In this document: positions 10,856-23,352 of the stretch, one piece after another | Layout: each line of letters begins with the position of its first letter | Numbering within the stretch: the stretch's first letter is position 1 | Source: Sacculina carcini | Lineage: Eukaryota > Arthropoda > Thecostraca > Sacculinidae | Length of the DNA: 64,000 bases | Reading direction: 5' to 3' | Assembly (NCBI GenBank): GCA_916048095.2 | Contig: OU696586.1 | Span: forward strand, 6,831,249-6,895,248 | Position numbers and translations under genes: made by a program | Notes under the pieces: generated by a model | The model's database searches: none | Told to the model about the DNA's origin: nothing | Seen by the model: only the letters and a program-made list of their open reading frames with translations

Positions 10856-13044
10856 CTAGCATTAAAACCCGCCCGTTGTGCGGAGCAATTCATAACATGA
10901 AATTCATATTCAATTCATAAAAAATATGGAAAATTAAAAATGAAAAAGGGTACACTGATAAAAATATTAATCAATTGAAAATTCTAAGTTTAAATACTTT
11001 TATTTCGACAAAATATTTCCCCTCAATCCGCCTTAGTCATTTTTACACCCGCCGGTCGTGCTGAATAATTCAGAACTCGAACACGATCCGCTCTGGATCT
11101 TGAAGTCAAACCCATTGGTTTTGTGTATGGATTAATTCTACAGAGGAAATTGAACGTTTTATTGTCTATAGTTGCTGCCCGCGAGCATTTTGATATTAAA
11201 AAAAATTACCTTTTTTTAAATGAACCGTTTGAAAAAATGAACTAAAAAATGTAAACACTTTTTTTAAACCCGCCCGTCGTGCGGAACAATTCATACAATA
11301 AAATTCATATCAAATCCACAAAATAAAATGAATACAAATTGAAAAGCAAAAAATGTAACCCAAAGATATCTTAACCAATAGAAAAGTCTAAATGTGAATA
11401 TTTTTGTTAATATTTTGACAAATATTATCCCTCAAACCGCCTGATATATAAATCTGCCTGTCGTGTGGTACAATTCAGACCACAAACACGAAACGAACAA
11501 TGAAAGATGATGAAATCATTTCATCAGAATGTTTCCAAACTGTATTTATTACTTAACATCATTCCCCAACATCATTTGCTTAAGTACTATTTTACTTTTA
11601 CCGCTATAATATTTATTGCTAAAATTTATATATTTTCCGCTATCATTAAAACCCAATATAACCTGAGTCAAACCTACCCAACCCAACCATCCAATCTTGA
11701 CCGCACTCAGCCTAGTCTGAGGTGATTTAACTCATTAGTTTGTGATCACAAAATATACTGATTCGATCATAATTTGTAATCAGAAGACTGAGATTATCTA
11801 CTCCAGGGGTCCCAAACACGCGGTCCACCAATACTTTTCTCTCAACCCGCCAATATAGTATCGGAACCAAACTGTAAGGCAGCTAAATTCACATTTGTTG
11901 CATAATGCGATATAATTACACACCATTTAAGGCACATTTACATTAGTGAGTCTGGATCTTGAAGTCAGTCCCTTGAGTTCTTTATATGGATTCATTCCAC
12001 ACGGTAAAATTGAATGTCTAAACCCACCCGTCGTGCGGAACAATTAATAAAACAAAAGTAATACATATATAAATGCAAACAGCCAGTCTAATAGAAAACT
12101 CTAAATTGTAAAATCTAAACCAATAGAAAATTCTTGTTCTGAATTTGCATATTCTTATTCTAATAATTGACGACATATTATTCAGTCAACCCGCCTCATA
12201 CTTAAGCCCGCCCGTCGTCAGGAACAATTTCGAAATGTAAACACAAATTAACAATGAATTTTTTTAGTATATAAATGATTTTTTTCTTCCATAATATCAT
12301 CTCATAATTCCCGGTTAATGCTTCCACTAATGCATCATATTCATACAGTTTTTTTTGGATTACACCGATATTAAAGCCGTTGATATTACAGCCGATATTA
12401 TATTATGCAATCTATATTCTGCTACGTATAATTCCTAATACATGTATCATCAGATCGCAAAATATATTTAAAGGCTCAAATCATTCTCCACCATCATTTG
12501 CTTAATAGCTATTCTACTTTTATTAGAATATTTACTGCTAGCAAAATATCATATACCTCGCTATCATTTAAACCCACCCTTTATAGATATATTTAAGCCC
12601 GCCCGTTGTGCGGAACAGTTCATAAAATATAATTAATATTAAATTCATAAACAAATTAGTGCAAATTGAAAAAGAAAATCAAACTCATAGGAAAGTTTTA
12701 GCTAATATAAAAGTCTAAATGTGAAATTTATGTTTCAATTTAGAAAACATGTTTTTCCACAACCCGCCTCATATTTAAAGCTGCCCGTCGTGCGGAATAA
12801 TTCAGAACTCAAACACGAAACAAACACAAAGAAAATGGATGAAAAACGACCAATAGAAAAAGTCAAATTTGTAAATTCTTGTTTTAATTATTGACGAAGT
12901 TTTTTCCCTCAACACTGCTCAAATTCACACCCTTTTTTCGTGTGTAGTAATTCAGAAGTGTAACACTATCAAAACAATGAAACCTTCTGTCATCTCTATA
13001 ATTCCATATTTATGCTTCCGCTAAAACAGCATATGCATATGGTG
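10856..13044 (-). mobile_element. Helitron-like repeat, partial copy
   Basis: The minus-strand 3' end is CTAG at 10859-10856, followed by T, with the GC-rich CCGCACAACGGGCGGG about ten bases inside, as in Helitron ends. The sequence from here to about 13044 is a close copy of 55827-57990. It contains about nine copies of a CCCGCCCGTCGTGCGG motif in alternating contexts about 185 bp apart. No Rep/helicase ORF is visible. Homology stops at 13044, where Penelope-type coding sequence begins, so the 5' end is missing. Confidence 0.7.
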
Positions 13045-13720
13045 ATAGCATATGGTGACAGTTGAGTCCCAGGTTGAGAAACTGTTTCTGGACGGCTGTC
13101 AAACTACCATTGATCGCGTAATACGCGACAAATTGTCGAAATATATCGAAGAAGAGAGGTAACACAAAGAGACAATGACCATCAAATTGTACTACAAGAA
13201 CATCATGTCTTCTGCCTATCGAGATGATGAGAACGCCATCAGAAGAATCGTCAATAGAAACGTGCAGCCAACAGAAGAAGGCACCAAGTTGCAGCTTGTC
13301 ATTTATTACAAGACACGCAAAACACGCAGCTTGGTGATGAAGAACAGTTGCCTTCCCAAGACCAGCATGTTGCAAGAAACCAATGTAGTGTACCAGCATA
13401 CATGTACAACTGGTGACTGCAGTCGCCGAAACTCGCATTACATTGGCTACACAACAACAACGCTGTCCAAACGAATTTCAGCACACCTTCAAGACGGAGT
13501 CATTGCCAGGCACTACCGCCAGCAGCATCAAATCAAATTGGACCGAAAAACTATGGATGAGAAAACCGAAATAATTTACAGAGAAAATGACATCCTTAGG
13601 CTCAAAATAATTGGAGCTGTATTTATTAATAAAAATAAATGTGAAATTAACATTCAACAACAGCCAGATGTCGCCCTTCCATCCATGCGACACCAATCGA
13701 CCTTGGCACATAGGTGCTAA
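13045..13720 (+). pseudogene. Penelope-like element, C-terminal part with GIY-YIG domain
   Basis: The ORF at 13175-13720 contains RKTRSLVMKNSCLPK, then NVVYQHTCTTGDCSRRNSHY followed by IGYTTTTLSKRISAHLQDG and HYRQQH. This is the Penelope GIY-YIG endonuclease with its upstream CCHH zinc motif. The preceding 130 bp (about 13045-13155) encodes VEKLFLDGCQTTIDRVIRDK in another frame and is probably the end of the linker. Reverse transcriptase is absent. After the stop at 13720 comes about 150 bp, then the N-terminus of a further unit, so the two form a head-to-tail arrangement typical of this class. Confidence 0.85.
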
Positions 13721-13873
13721 TTTTGTAACGACCGTTTGCCGCATAGGTGTCATTATGTAGGTGCCACATTGGCACATGAGTGATATATTTTCTCACCTTG
13801 TATATAAACACCGTTTATCGTGTACTGTTTGATATTGTGTATTTTGTTTTGCATTGTGTTATATCTACTTCTC

Positions 13874-13899
13874 CTGACGATGACTAGTGATAGCCGAAA
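13874..13899 (+). ncRNA. Hammerhead-like motif between Penelope units (candidate)
   Basis: CTGACGA at 13874-13880 and GAAA at 13896-13899 fit the conserved core; only a weak three-base stem is seen between them. The position, between the end of one Penelope unit and the N-terminus of the next, is where such ribozymes occur in this class. Confidence 0.3.
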
Positions 13900-14052
13900 T
13901 GTACCTCGAGGAATAAACCTCAGTGAACAACTGAGTGTGTTGTCTCCTGAACACAGAAAAATCGTGCGAAGCATAGAGAAGCTATCGTATCAGCACAACA
14001 GTGCCCAGATTGCTGTTGATTTCAACAAATCGTGCATACATAATGGCCTCCT

Positions 14053-14056
<4 letters not shown>
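13880..14056 (+). pseudogene. Penelope-like element, N-terminal fragment
   Basis: The translation contains NLSEQLSVLSPEHRKIVRSI and then LSYQHNSAQIAVDFNKSCIH, the conserved N-terminal block of Penelope proteins ahead of the reverse transcriptase. The reading frame runs into a (TA)n tract at 14057 and is lost. It lies directly downstream of the C-terminal fragment of another unit in the same orientation. Confidence 0.75.
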
Positions 14057-14114
<58 letters not shown>

Positions 14115-14472
14115 TATTATTTTTTTTTTGTGTGTGTGTTTTTTCATGTTTTTCCCTTATATAAGCACATACATACATATGCATCTATATACACACATAT
14201 ATTACTACGTCTTCTTAAAAAAATAATTGTGAAGGCAAGGTTCCTAAATTAACATGCCCATCCCTACTATATATATTTACATTATTTATGATGTAGGCGG
14301 CTTCTACTGTTTTTCTTTAAGATTTTTTCCCACATTCAGCTACAACTTCCACCTTTTCCCAGTTGGGTAAACTGCTGATGAAATTTTACCTACTTGCTGT
14401 CTCTAAACTATTTGCTGTCTTCTGATAAATAATAACTGCAAAATGAAATATTATTATTATTATTATTAAAAG

Positions 14473-14526
<54 letters not shown>

Positions 14527-14563
14527 ATTATACATATATTCTATATATTACATATATTCTTTC

Positions 14564-14625
<62 letters not shown>

Positions 14626-14815
14626 TGATGCGTAATATACTTCAGGGTGTGTTCAAGGAAATAGTCACGAGGTTTTGTCATATATGTAGCACAATATGGA
14701 GATATCACTAACGGTTTTGCATTTGAATCACTGATCTGTTTATAGTCACTGACGAAGGTCTCAAGACCGAAACGTTTGACAAAGAGTGGCAGTCATTTGT
14801 GTTTTGTTTTCTTTC

Positions 14816-14893
<78 letters not shown>
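14057..14893. repeat. Cluster of (TA)n microsatellites
   Basis: TA tracts lie at 14057-14106, 14475-14523, 14569-14620 and 14818-14893, with short spacers that share a TTCTTTCTTCATATAT stretch (about 14558 and 14808). A CTGACGA...GAAACG motif at 14749-14772 sits between the last two. No gene is seen. Confidence 0.9.
14749..14774 (+). ncRNA. Hammerhead-like motif (candidate)
   Basis: CTGACGA, a GGTC-TCAA-GACC hairpin and GAAACG lie in hammerhead order. It has a good stem II with a four-base loop, but the expected short stem III with a cleavage triplet is not convincing. Confidence 0.35.
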
Positions 14894-14894
<1 letters not shown>

Positions 14895-14899
14895 GCATT

Positions 14900-16500
<1,601 letters not shown>

Positions 16501-16536
16501 TATCTGTGCGTATGATGGTGTTTCTTTGTTTGAAAA

Positions 16537-16720
16537 ATGCCGCCAGCTGACGCCTACACACAAATATATCATGCGTTGCAAATTCAGCTTGGAGCAACTG
16601 AAAAGCAAAAACTAAGCTCGCTCCTTGAGTCGCAGGAATTGGGCGATGGACGACCAAACCAATCCCTTAGTCATTTGCAAGATCCCACAGCGCCGTATAG
16701 CCCAGACTCAGTCTCTCCAC
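16537..16720 (+). pseudogene. gag-like fragment of the old Ty3 element
   Basis: The peptide YTQIYHALQIQLGATEKQKL with SSLLESQELGDGRPNQSLSH resembles the Gag capsid segment of Ty3 elements, where LGDxRPS is typical. It is cut at 16720 by the target duplication of the inverted-repeat element. Confidence 0.55.
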
Positions 16721-18325
16721 TAGAGTGACACACATTTTACGAAAGTTTGAATTTCAATGAGTGCGGGTGGAATTATGGGTCCATTTGCTCAAAAAACACC
16801 GTAAAATACTTTTGAAAAATACTTATTTTTAGAACTAGCTCAAAGCGGTAATAATTTCAAGATTTTTGGCCAAAATGCCATATTTCGCCAGATTTTTTAT
16901 TAAACTCAAACAAATTAAATTCTTAGTTGTTTTGCTATAAGCTTGTATTATAATCATCAAAATTAAGTATAAAATTTTGAAACACAAGATATCCATCAGA
17001 AAGTCATCCCAGTTCATCTATCTAAAAACCACATTAACATATATCTGCGTTTGGCGCCACCTAATAGCCAGACCGCCTGCACACTTAATTTGTTGCTGCT
17101 GGAAAGTCACAAGTATGTTTTTCAGCCAAGTGTAGAAGTAGTTGATTTGGTATTTATAATTTATTACAGTCAACTTCATTAGCGCCACTCCGTGCACTAC
17201 GAAATCATTGACGACTTCAAGAGTATGGATGCTGAGTGTAACAGTCACGAAAAGTGAGTCTCTTGACCATTCGTAGGATTATTTTGCATAAAAATTTCAT
17301 CGACGTTCAAAATACTGAGTATTATTGGAGAATTTGTTAAAAATTCTGCCAAATTTTAACTGGATACCGTAGCAGACAGATCTACACTGACGCATCGCGC
17401 GGGGTCTTCCATGTCCTCATTCACATGCATTGCCTGCATAATTAAAGCCTTGTTTCCAGGTCGACACTTTCATCAAACACGGCAGTCATGAATCTTTCAC
17501 TCAAATACCACATATGTTTGGCGAAATATGCTGCAGTTGCCTTAGCCAAGTCTGCGTCTGAGTTCAAACTGAGGGAATTGAATGCGTCTGAGTCCGAACT
17601 GAGGAATTTTGCACTACGCGGTCACGTGGATGTAGCGAATATGGTGAAACGCCGTATTCCATATTCTAGCTCCGATAAGAACTTACTCTGTGAAATTCGC
17701 ACTTGAAAACGAAAATTCTGATGGCGTACATAATCCATCCGTTCAGCATCCATCGTGATTCACTTTTCGTTATTGCTTCACACTGCATTCACACTCTGAA
17801 AGTAGTCAACGATTTCGCAGCTCGCGGAGGGGCGTTAATGAAATTGGCTCTAAGAAATTATGAATACCAAAAACAGTCTTTTCTACAGTTACCTGAAAAA
17901 CATAGTTGTGACTTTCCAGCAAAAACAAATGAAGTGAGCAGGCCGTATGGCTATTAAGTGGCACCAAACGCGTATTATGTGATAATGTGGTATATAAATG
18001 AAATGGGATGACTTTCTGATTCGTATTTAATGTTTCAAATGTTTATACTAAATTTTTGATTGTTATAATACAAGCGAAAATATTGAAATAATCTTTGAAT
18101 TATAACAGCAAAAACTTTAACGAATTAACTTGTTTGAGTTGAATAAAACATCTGGGAAATATGGCCTTTTGGCCAGAAATAATGAAAGTTTAACCACTTT
18201 AAGCTAGTTCTAAAAATTCATATTTTCCAACAACATTATACACACAGTGTTTTTAAAGCAAACGGAACCATAATTCTACCCGCACTCATTGAAATTCAAA
18301 CTTTCGTAAAATAGATGTCACCCTA
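16721..18325. mobile_element. Long-terminal-inverted-repeat (foldback) element, hAT-like ends
   Basis: The two halves are imperfect inverted copies of roughly 600 bp. TAGAGTGACACACATTTTAC at 16721 mirrors TAGGGTGACATCTATTTTAC read inward from 18325, and further shared blocks run toward a unique centre at about 17380-17600. The element is flanked by near-identical 8-bp duplications, CTCTCCAC (16713-16720) and CTCTCCAT (18326-18333). Eight bases and a TAG start favour hAT, but no transposase is recognised. It interrupts gag of the old Ty3 element. Confidence 0.75.
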
Positions 18326-18533
18326 CTCTCCATTCGCGCGGCAGATATGTTTAAAGGTTATGCTTGACCGGGCTGTACTATTTCTGTAGTTTCTTCCTCC
18401 GGACAGGTCTTCAATGACTTTGGCTGGCACCGCTGACCGAGTGTTATCTGCACTGTCTCGAGCGAATTTACTCCTTAGCGCCATTGATGGATGCAGCTCC
18501 AGCACTGGTTGTGACCACGTGTACTAGAAAATA

Positions 18534-19290
18534 TTGCAGGAATATCCCGAATTGTTGTCGCCTTCAATCACCAGTGGTAATGTTAAGCACGGCGTATTCC
18601 ATCGCATCCATACTCAAGACAAGCCAGTCTCATGTCGCCCTAGAACGCTCGATGTAGCGAGGATAAAAATCGCCAAAGAGGAATTTGACAAGATGTTCAA
18701 GCAGGGTATCATTCGGCCAAACCAAAGTGAGTATGCATCTGCTCTCCATATGGTGCCGAAATCCGACGCTGCTAGTTGGCGCCCATGTGCTGACTATAGA
18801 GCACCCAACGGATTACCATCCCTGATATATATCCGATTCCATGTATACAAGAGTTAAAGATGCTCTACATGGTACTCCTTTGTACTTCTAGGTTGACCCG
18901 ATACAACATTTGATCAGATCCCGGTTCACCCATAACGTGTGTCCAAAATGGAAATAACTACATCATTCGGATTATTTGACATGATCCGAATGCCTTGTGT
19001 TACGAAACAGCGTATAAACGATGCAAAGACTAATCAATGTTGTCTTCCGTGGTATAGAGTTTGTCTTCGGCTATATTACCGGCATTTTCATCGCTAGTGC
19101 CAATGAAGAGGAGCACTATCAGCATCTGCATGCTGTTTTTTCATGCTTGAAGGCCAATCCCATGAAAGTCCATCTGAACAAGTATCTTTTAGGCAAGGCT
19201 GAACTTCTGGGACACACCACCAGCAGGCATGACATCATAATCCAACGCGACACAGTTGAAACTGTTACGAGAAATCCGTAACCATCCACA
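18534..19290 (+). pseudogene. Ty3-type reverse transcriptase, broken
   Basis: The first ORF contains VKHGVFHRIHTQDKPVSCRP and GIIRPNQSEYASALHMVPKS, then WRPCADYRAPN, the fingers of a Ty3 reverse transcriptase. The second (19021-19281) contains MQRLINVVFRGIEFVFGYIT in place of the usual YIDD: the catalytic aspartates are changed (YITG). A frameshift near 18840-18900 separates them. RNase H sequence follows. Confidence 0.85.
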
Positions 19291-19429
19291 CACGATTAGC
19301 TGCGCCGATATTTAGGTATGATCAGATTCTACCACCGTTTTTTGCCTCAGGCCGCTTCACTGCTGTCACCTCTTCACAACCTGTTGAAAAACAACGCACG
19401 ACGGTCGAAAGAACCGGTGACTGGACGAC

Positions 19430-19910
19430 TGAGGCACTAGCTGCGTTCAATCAATTTAAAGAAGTGCTCGGTAAAACAGCAGTTCTAGAGCAACAAAATC
19501 CTGAAGCATCGCTGAACTTAGTCACTGATGCCGGAAATACCGGCATTGGCGCAGCACTAGAATGAAGTGAAGGTGCATGGTGCCCCATTTCGTTCTGGTT
19601 CAACTAAGTTTCAGACTGTAAAGTTCTACAACTAAGTTTCAGACTGTAAAGTTCTACAACTAAGTTTCAGACTGTGTACAGTGGTTTTAGTGGAAAACAA
19701 CTTGCTGCAACTTTGCAACGCGTCATTTACGGCAGTACCTCGAGGGACGAAAGTTCACTTTGTTCAAGGACCACAAACCCTTGGACCATGCCATCCGTTC
19801 ATCTGTGTCATAAAATTTACCACTTGAACAGCGAAACTTCGATTACATTTTACAATTCAATTACTATGTCCAGCACGTGAGTGGGACAACAAATGTAGTG
19901 TCTGACGTAA
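19430..19910 (+). pseudogene. Ty3-type RNase H, broken
   Basis: Readable blocks are LNLVTDAGNTGIGAALE (about 19510-19562, the first catalytic aspartate region), KFQTV and later FKDHKPLDHAI in shifted frames. A 31-bp segment of the KFQTV region is present three times in tandem at about 19604-19672. The remaining frame is lost before the SINE. Confidence 0.7.
19604..19672 (+). repeat. 31-bp tandem triplication
   Basis: AACTAAGTTTCAGACTGTAA with the following AGTTCTAC occurs twice in full and a third time in part, disrupting the RNase H frame. Confidence 0.9.
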
Positions 19911-19963
19911 TCTGAAGATTTTGAAGTGCACATCATGCTGGCTTTATCAATCTGCAAGCAATG

Positions 19964-20295
19964 GATTCCGTGTTGTAGTGGTTAGCACAGCCGCCTCACA
20001 AGCGGGAGGACCGTGGTTGGAATCCCGGCGGAGCAGAATTTCATTGGGCGAATTCTATAATCCACAGCCCTGTCCACCCAGCAGTAAATGATGGTACCAT
20101 ATGTCAGTCATGTGTTGTCATGCATTCTGGGGAAGTGGCCCTCTAATACGTCTTACGTCCATTTGGCGTCATAGCGTGGATAGGGTCGATTATGCGGTGG
20201 TAGCGAGCTGCACGGGGCATACATGTGTGTTAATAAGCTTCAGCTTCTTCCCGTGTAGCAGTTGTCACTTAGGCATTTAACCTCTATTTAACCTT
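19964..20295 (+). mobile_element. tRNA-derived SINE, copy B
   Basis: It has the same tRNA-Val-like head (CCGCCTCACAAGCGGG) and body as the copies at 5619 and 20769, with the 3' end GCATTTAACCTCTATTTAACC. Flanking CAATG at 19959-19963 and 20296-20300 is a short target duplication. It is inserted in the pol region of the old Ty3 element. Confidence 0.85.
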
Positions 20296-20422
20296 CAATG
20301 CAGAGGCTGAACTCCATGACAGACAGCTTCAAAACCTGCAAAACAACGATACACGTAGCTTAAAACTACAATGGGAAACGTTTCAAGCTTGTGACACTTC
20401 TACAGGCTCTCCGAGACCTCTT

Positions 20423-20625
20423 GTGCATGAACACATGCGTCACGGTGTTTTCAAAGTGCTACATGCACTATCTCATCGAGACAGATCTGCCACACTCAAG
20501 CTGGTATCACAGCGTTTTGTCCGGTCTGATATGAAGCGTAAAGTCCACAAAGGGACAAAGCAGTGTTACCATTGTCAGACAGCAAAAGTCAAACGGCACA
20601 CTCATTCTCAAGCTGGACAAGTCGA
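20423..20625 (+). pseudogene. Ty3-type integrase zinc domain
   Basis: HGVFKVLHALSHRDRSATLK and KGTKQCYHCQTAKVKRHTHS give the HHCC zinc-binding fold of integrase. The catalytic core is missing: within a few codons the sequence becomes LINE endonuclease, so the element is truncated here. Confidence 0.75.
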
Positions 20626-20639
20626 TCTACATGCAATCA

Positions 20640-22190
20640 CCCTAGCGATGTTTAACGTCCGGACTCTTACTGACGACCGAAGACTACACGAGCTGGTTCG
20701 TCTCGTGGCTCACCTGAATGTCGACGTAATTCCCGTACAAGAGCATCGGAGACGCTTCGCATCAACGTGGACTCCGTGGTGTAGTGGTAGCACACCCGCC
20801 TCACAAGCGGGAGGTCCGTGGTTCGAAACCCGGCGGAGCATAATTTCATTGGGCGAATTCTACAATCCCACAGCCCCTGTCAACCCAGCAGTAAATGGTA
20901 CCAGATATCAGTCATGAGTTGTGTCATGCATTCTGGGGAGGTGGCCCTCTCTAATACGCCTTACGTCCTTGTGGCGCCATAGTGTGGAGAGGGTCGGTTC
21001 TGCGGTGGCAGCGAGCTGCACGGGGCACGCCTGTGTGTTCATAAGCTTCGGCTTCTTGCCGTGTAGCAGCTGCCACTTAGGCATTTAACCTTTAGTTTAA
21101 CCTTTAACGTCATCGCCTAGTGCACCAACAATTATATCTGAGAACGCGGCTGCTGGATAGATATTCTGGTAGACGTCAGTAATGCACACGCCGGTAATGG
21201 AGGTGTCCGTTTTGTGTTTTCGCCAACTGCTTCACAAGCTCTACTTAAATTTGAACCTCTGCATGAAATAATTCTTACAGAGACATTCCAACTAGCCAAA
21301 CACCGTCTACATATGGCGTATTTTTACATGCCAACTGCGTGCTCGAACAACATTACCACAACAGCTGATTGCTTGGATGCTTTATCGTCATATCTGGAAA
21401 GCCGGCCGCGACGTGACGTAACGTGTCTGGCCGGTGATTACAATGCTAATTTGACCAGCTGCGTGAGTATATTTCACGATCACGCACAGTATAATTCCGA
21501 ACACACTACCGCTGTCGATACATTCGCTGTTAGTTGTGAGCTCACACCTGTAAATGGCTGCATGAGACAAAAGCGCACTCATTTGACCACATTCTTCGGC
21601 CCGCGACAACGTTTAGCACGGCTAGATTACACATGCATAGAAAACCGTCATCGTCGAATAATAGATCAGGTACGCATAATCATACCAAAGTGTATCATTT
21701 CGGAGCATGCATTGGTTATGTGCACACTAAGGATACGACTGTGGCGGCGACGACGACTTACGATAAGGGCGATACCAGATTGGAATGCGTTAAGCAGGAA
21801 TAGCACAAGCAGATGCTTTATCGCCACTGTAATCGACCGCATTGCTGACACTAGCCACATATATGGTGACATAACCGAAGCAGTAAATTTTGTAGCATCG
21901 TGTGTAATGCCGCAGAAAACGACTTGACACCTCTTGGGAGGATCCAGCAATCGCTTCTCATCGCCGAAGATGGTGGTCTTCCAACGGCCCCAGCCTGTCG
22001 GAGAGAAATCAACAGCTGCTACATGCGCACACGCTGCACCAAGAGGAAGCGGTACGCAATATGGCAGACTAAATACTGTCTCACCGCGTAAAGATCAAGT
22101 ATCAGGTACCATAGCACCAGGTAGCATGGCACTTCAGAGCCTACACCGCAAATGGCTCATGACAGCCGCTGCCAAACCGTGCAATAAAGT
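20640..22190 (+). mobile_element. LINE endonuclease fragment (RTE-like), split by a SINE
   Basis: The frame starts ITLAMFNVRTLTDDRRLHEL and NVDVIPVQEHRR (about 20635-20750), is cut by a SINE, and resumes at about 21111. It then runs to 21927 with LAGDYNANLTSC (the GDxN catalytic block), RLARLDYTCIENRH and CIISEHALV (the SDH-equivalent). These are the apurinic endonuclease motifs of RTE-type LINEs. Sequence to 22190 is decayed and reverse transcriptase is absent. The host of the SINE can be read through cleanly when the SINE and one duplication are ignored. Confidence 0.8.
20769..21105 (+). mobile_element. tRNA-derived SINE, copy C (best preserved)
   Basis: This copy has intact polymerase III signals: GTGTAGTGGTAGC (box A) and GGTTCGAAACC (box B). 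The anticodon arm CCCGCCTCACAAGCGGG has loop CTCACAA, giving anticodon CAC (valine). AACGT flanks it at 20764-20768 and 21106-21110. It interrupts the LINE endonuclease ORF. The 3' end repeats TTTAACCTTTAGTTTAACC. Confidence 0.9.
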
Positions 22191-22382
22191 TAAACGTTAA
22201 AGGATAAAATCCTAAGTGGCAGCTGCTACACGGGAAGACGCCGAAGCTTATGAGCACACAGGCGTGCCCGTGCAGCTCTCTACCACCACAGAATCGACTC
22301 TCTCCACGCTATGGCGCCACAAGGACGAACTACGTATTAGAGAGGGCCACATCCCCATAATGCATGACACAACTCATGACTG
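22190..22382 (-). mobile_element. tRNA-derived SINE, copy D (5'-truncated, inverted)
   Basis: This is the reverse complement of the SINE 3' half, including the AGTCATGAGTTGTGTCATGC stretch and the GCAGCTGCCACTTAGG end. The tRNA-like head is missing. It abuts RNase H sequence of the Ty3 element to its right. Confidence 0.8.
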
Positions 22383-22389
22383 TTTATCA

Positions 22390-22995
22390 CCTCACGATCT
22401 TCTTCCGATACGGCTACCATACCACAACATTGATCTTTTTCACGCGCAAATTGTGGAAGACGTGTCATCTCATCAGCGAGATTGTCGTTTGTTTTTACTA
22501 ACGTCACTCTCACTTTTAAATTATACATTTCGATCAGGTCCCTCAACAGCTCAAATCTCCTTCGAATAAATAATTCCGCCATTCGTGAATCTTAACCCTA
22601 TGCGTTTTGTTCACTGTGATAGACAATCATCCACACACAACACTTGAGTCGGTCTTCAGCTCAACCTCGCGAAACTTCCACTTAATACACACATTCAGGC
22701 CTTTGGTAGCGCAGTACAGTTCAGCAACGTGTATGTGTGACAGATCATTTGGTTTACGCAGCCAACAACCGCCTTCAATTCTCCTTTCGTTCACTGTAAC
22801 AACCACACCAATTGCACAATTACTAGCGTCTGTCCAGACAACCGGCTGTCAGGTCACGTGCCGTGGATAGGGTCATTTTTCTAAGCACGCTATCAGTTTG
22901 TCTGGAGAATCCAGCTGCCTTCGCACTAACTGGCTCATCGCATGACGAGTTCTCGTCCGACGCGTGTCGCTTCATCATACTGTAAGTTGACAAAA
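22390..22995 (-). pseudogene. Ty3-type RNase H fragment
   Basis: On the minus strand, VWTDASNCAIGVVVTVNERR, then HIHVAELYCATKGLNVCIKW, ELKTDSSVV and VKTNDNLADEMTRLP correspond block by block to the RNase H of the pol ORF at 51093-53668. A stop interrupts the frame near 22620. The upstream segment (22995-22870) continues the connection-domain sequence MKRHASDENSSCDEPVSAKA and stops where the LINE begins. Confidence 0.8.
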
Positions 22996-23352
22996 CAATA
23001 CTGGAAAAAAGATATATTAAAAGACAGGCGCGCGTGGGACATCGCTGTACCACGCGTGCCTACAAGACCACACCGCACAGCGAACACGCCCGAACACGAA
23101 TCCTCACATAACCATCCTCACATCTCAACACGACATCCGATCACCGCCACGCGATACCCAGAACCCACTCTGCAGTCGCATCATTGTGCAAGCGCTGCAC
23201 TTTGCAAACACACGCACTCACATACACACACACACACACAGTTGTGTTTGAGTTGTCATTGAGTGAGGACGTGTTTCTGTGCGACTGTGCTTCTGTGTTG
23301 ATTGTGTCGAGCTTTGATTCGAGTAACATATGAAATACGAGTATATGGCATT

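Larger units (their letters stand above)
16501..20640 (+). mobile_element. Old Ty3-type LTR element, heavily interrupted
   Basis: Pieces appear in the correct order on the plus strand: gag-like 16537-16720, reverse transcriptase 18534-19290, RNase H about 19430-19900 and the integrase zinc domain 20423-20625. They are separated by a long-inverted-repeat transposon (16721-18325) and a SINE (19964-20295). Numerous stops and frameshifts show age. LTRs were not identified. Downstream of 20640 an unrelated LINE endonuclease begins without a clear boundary. Confidence 0.75.

Noticed and set aside
20769..20840. Genuine tRNA-Val gene
   Set aside because: The tRNA-like head is followed by a conserved non-tRNA body, is repeated at 5619 and 19964 with target duplications, and so is a SINE.
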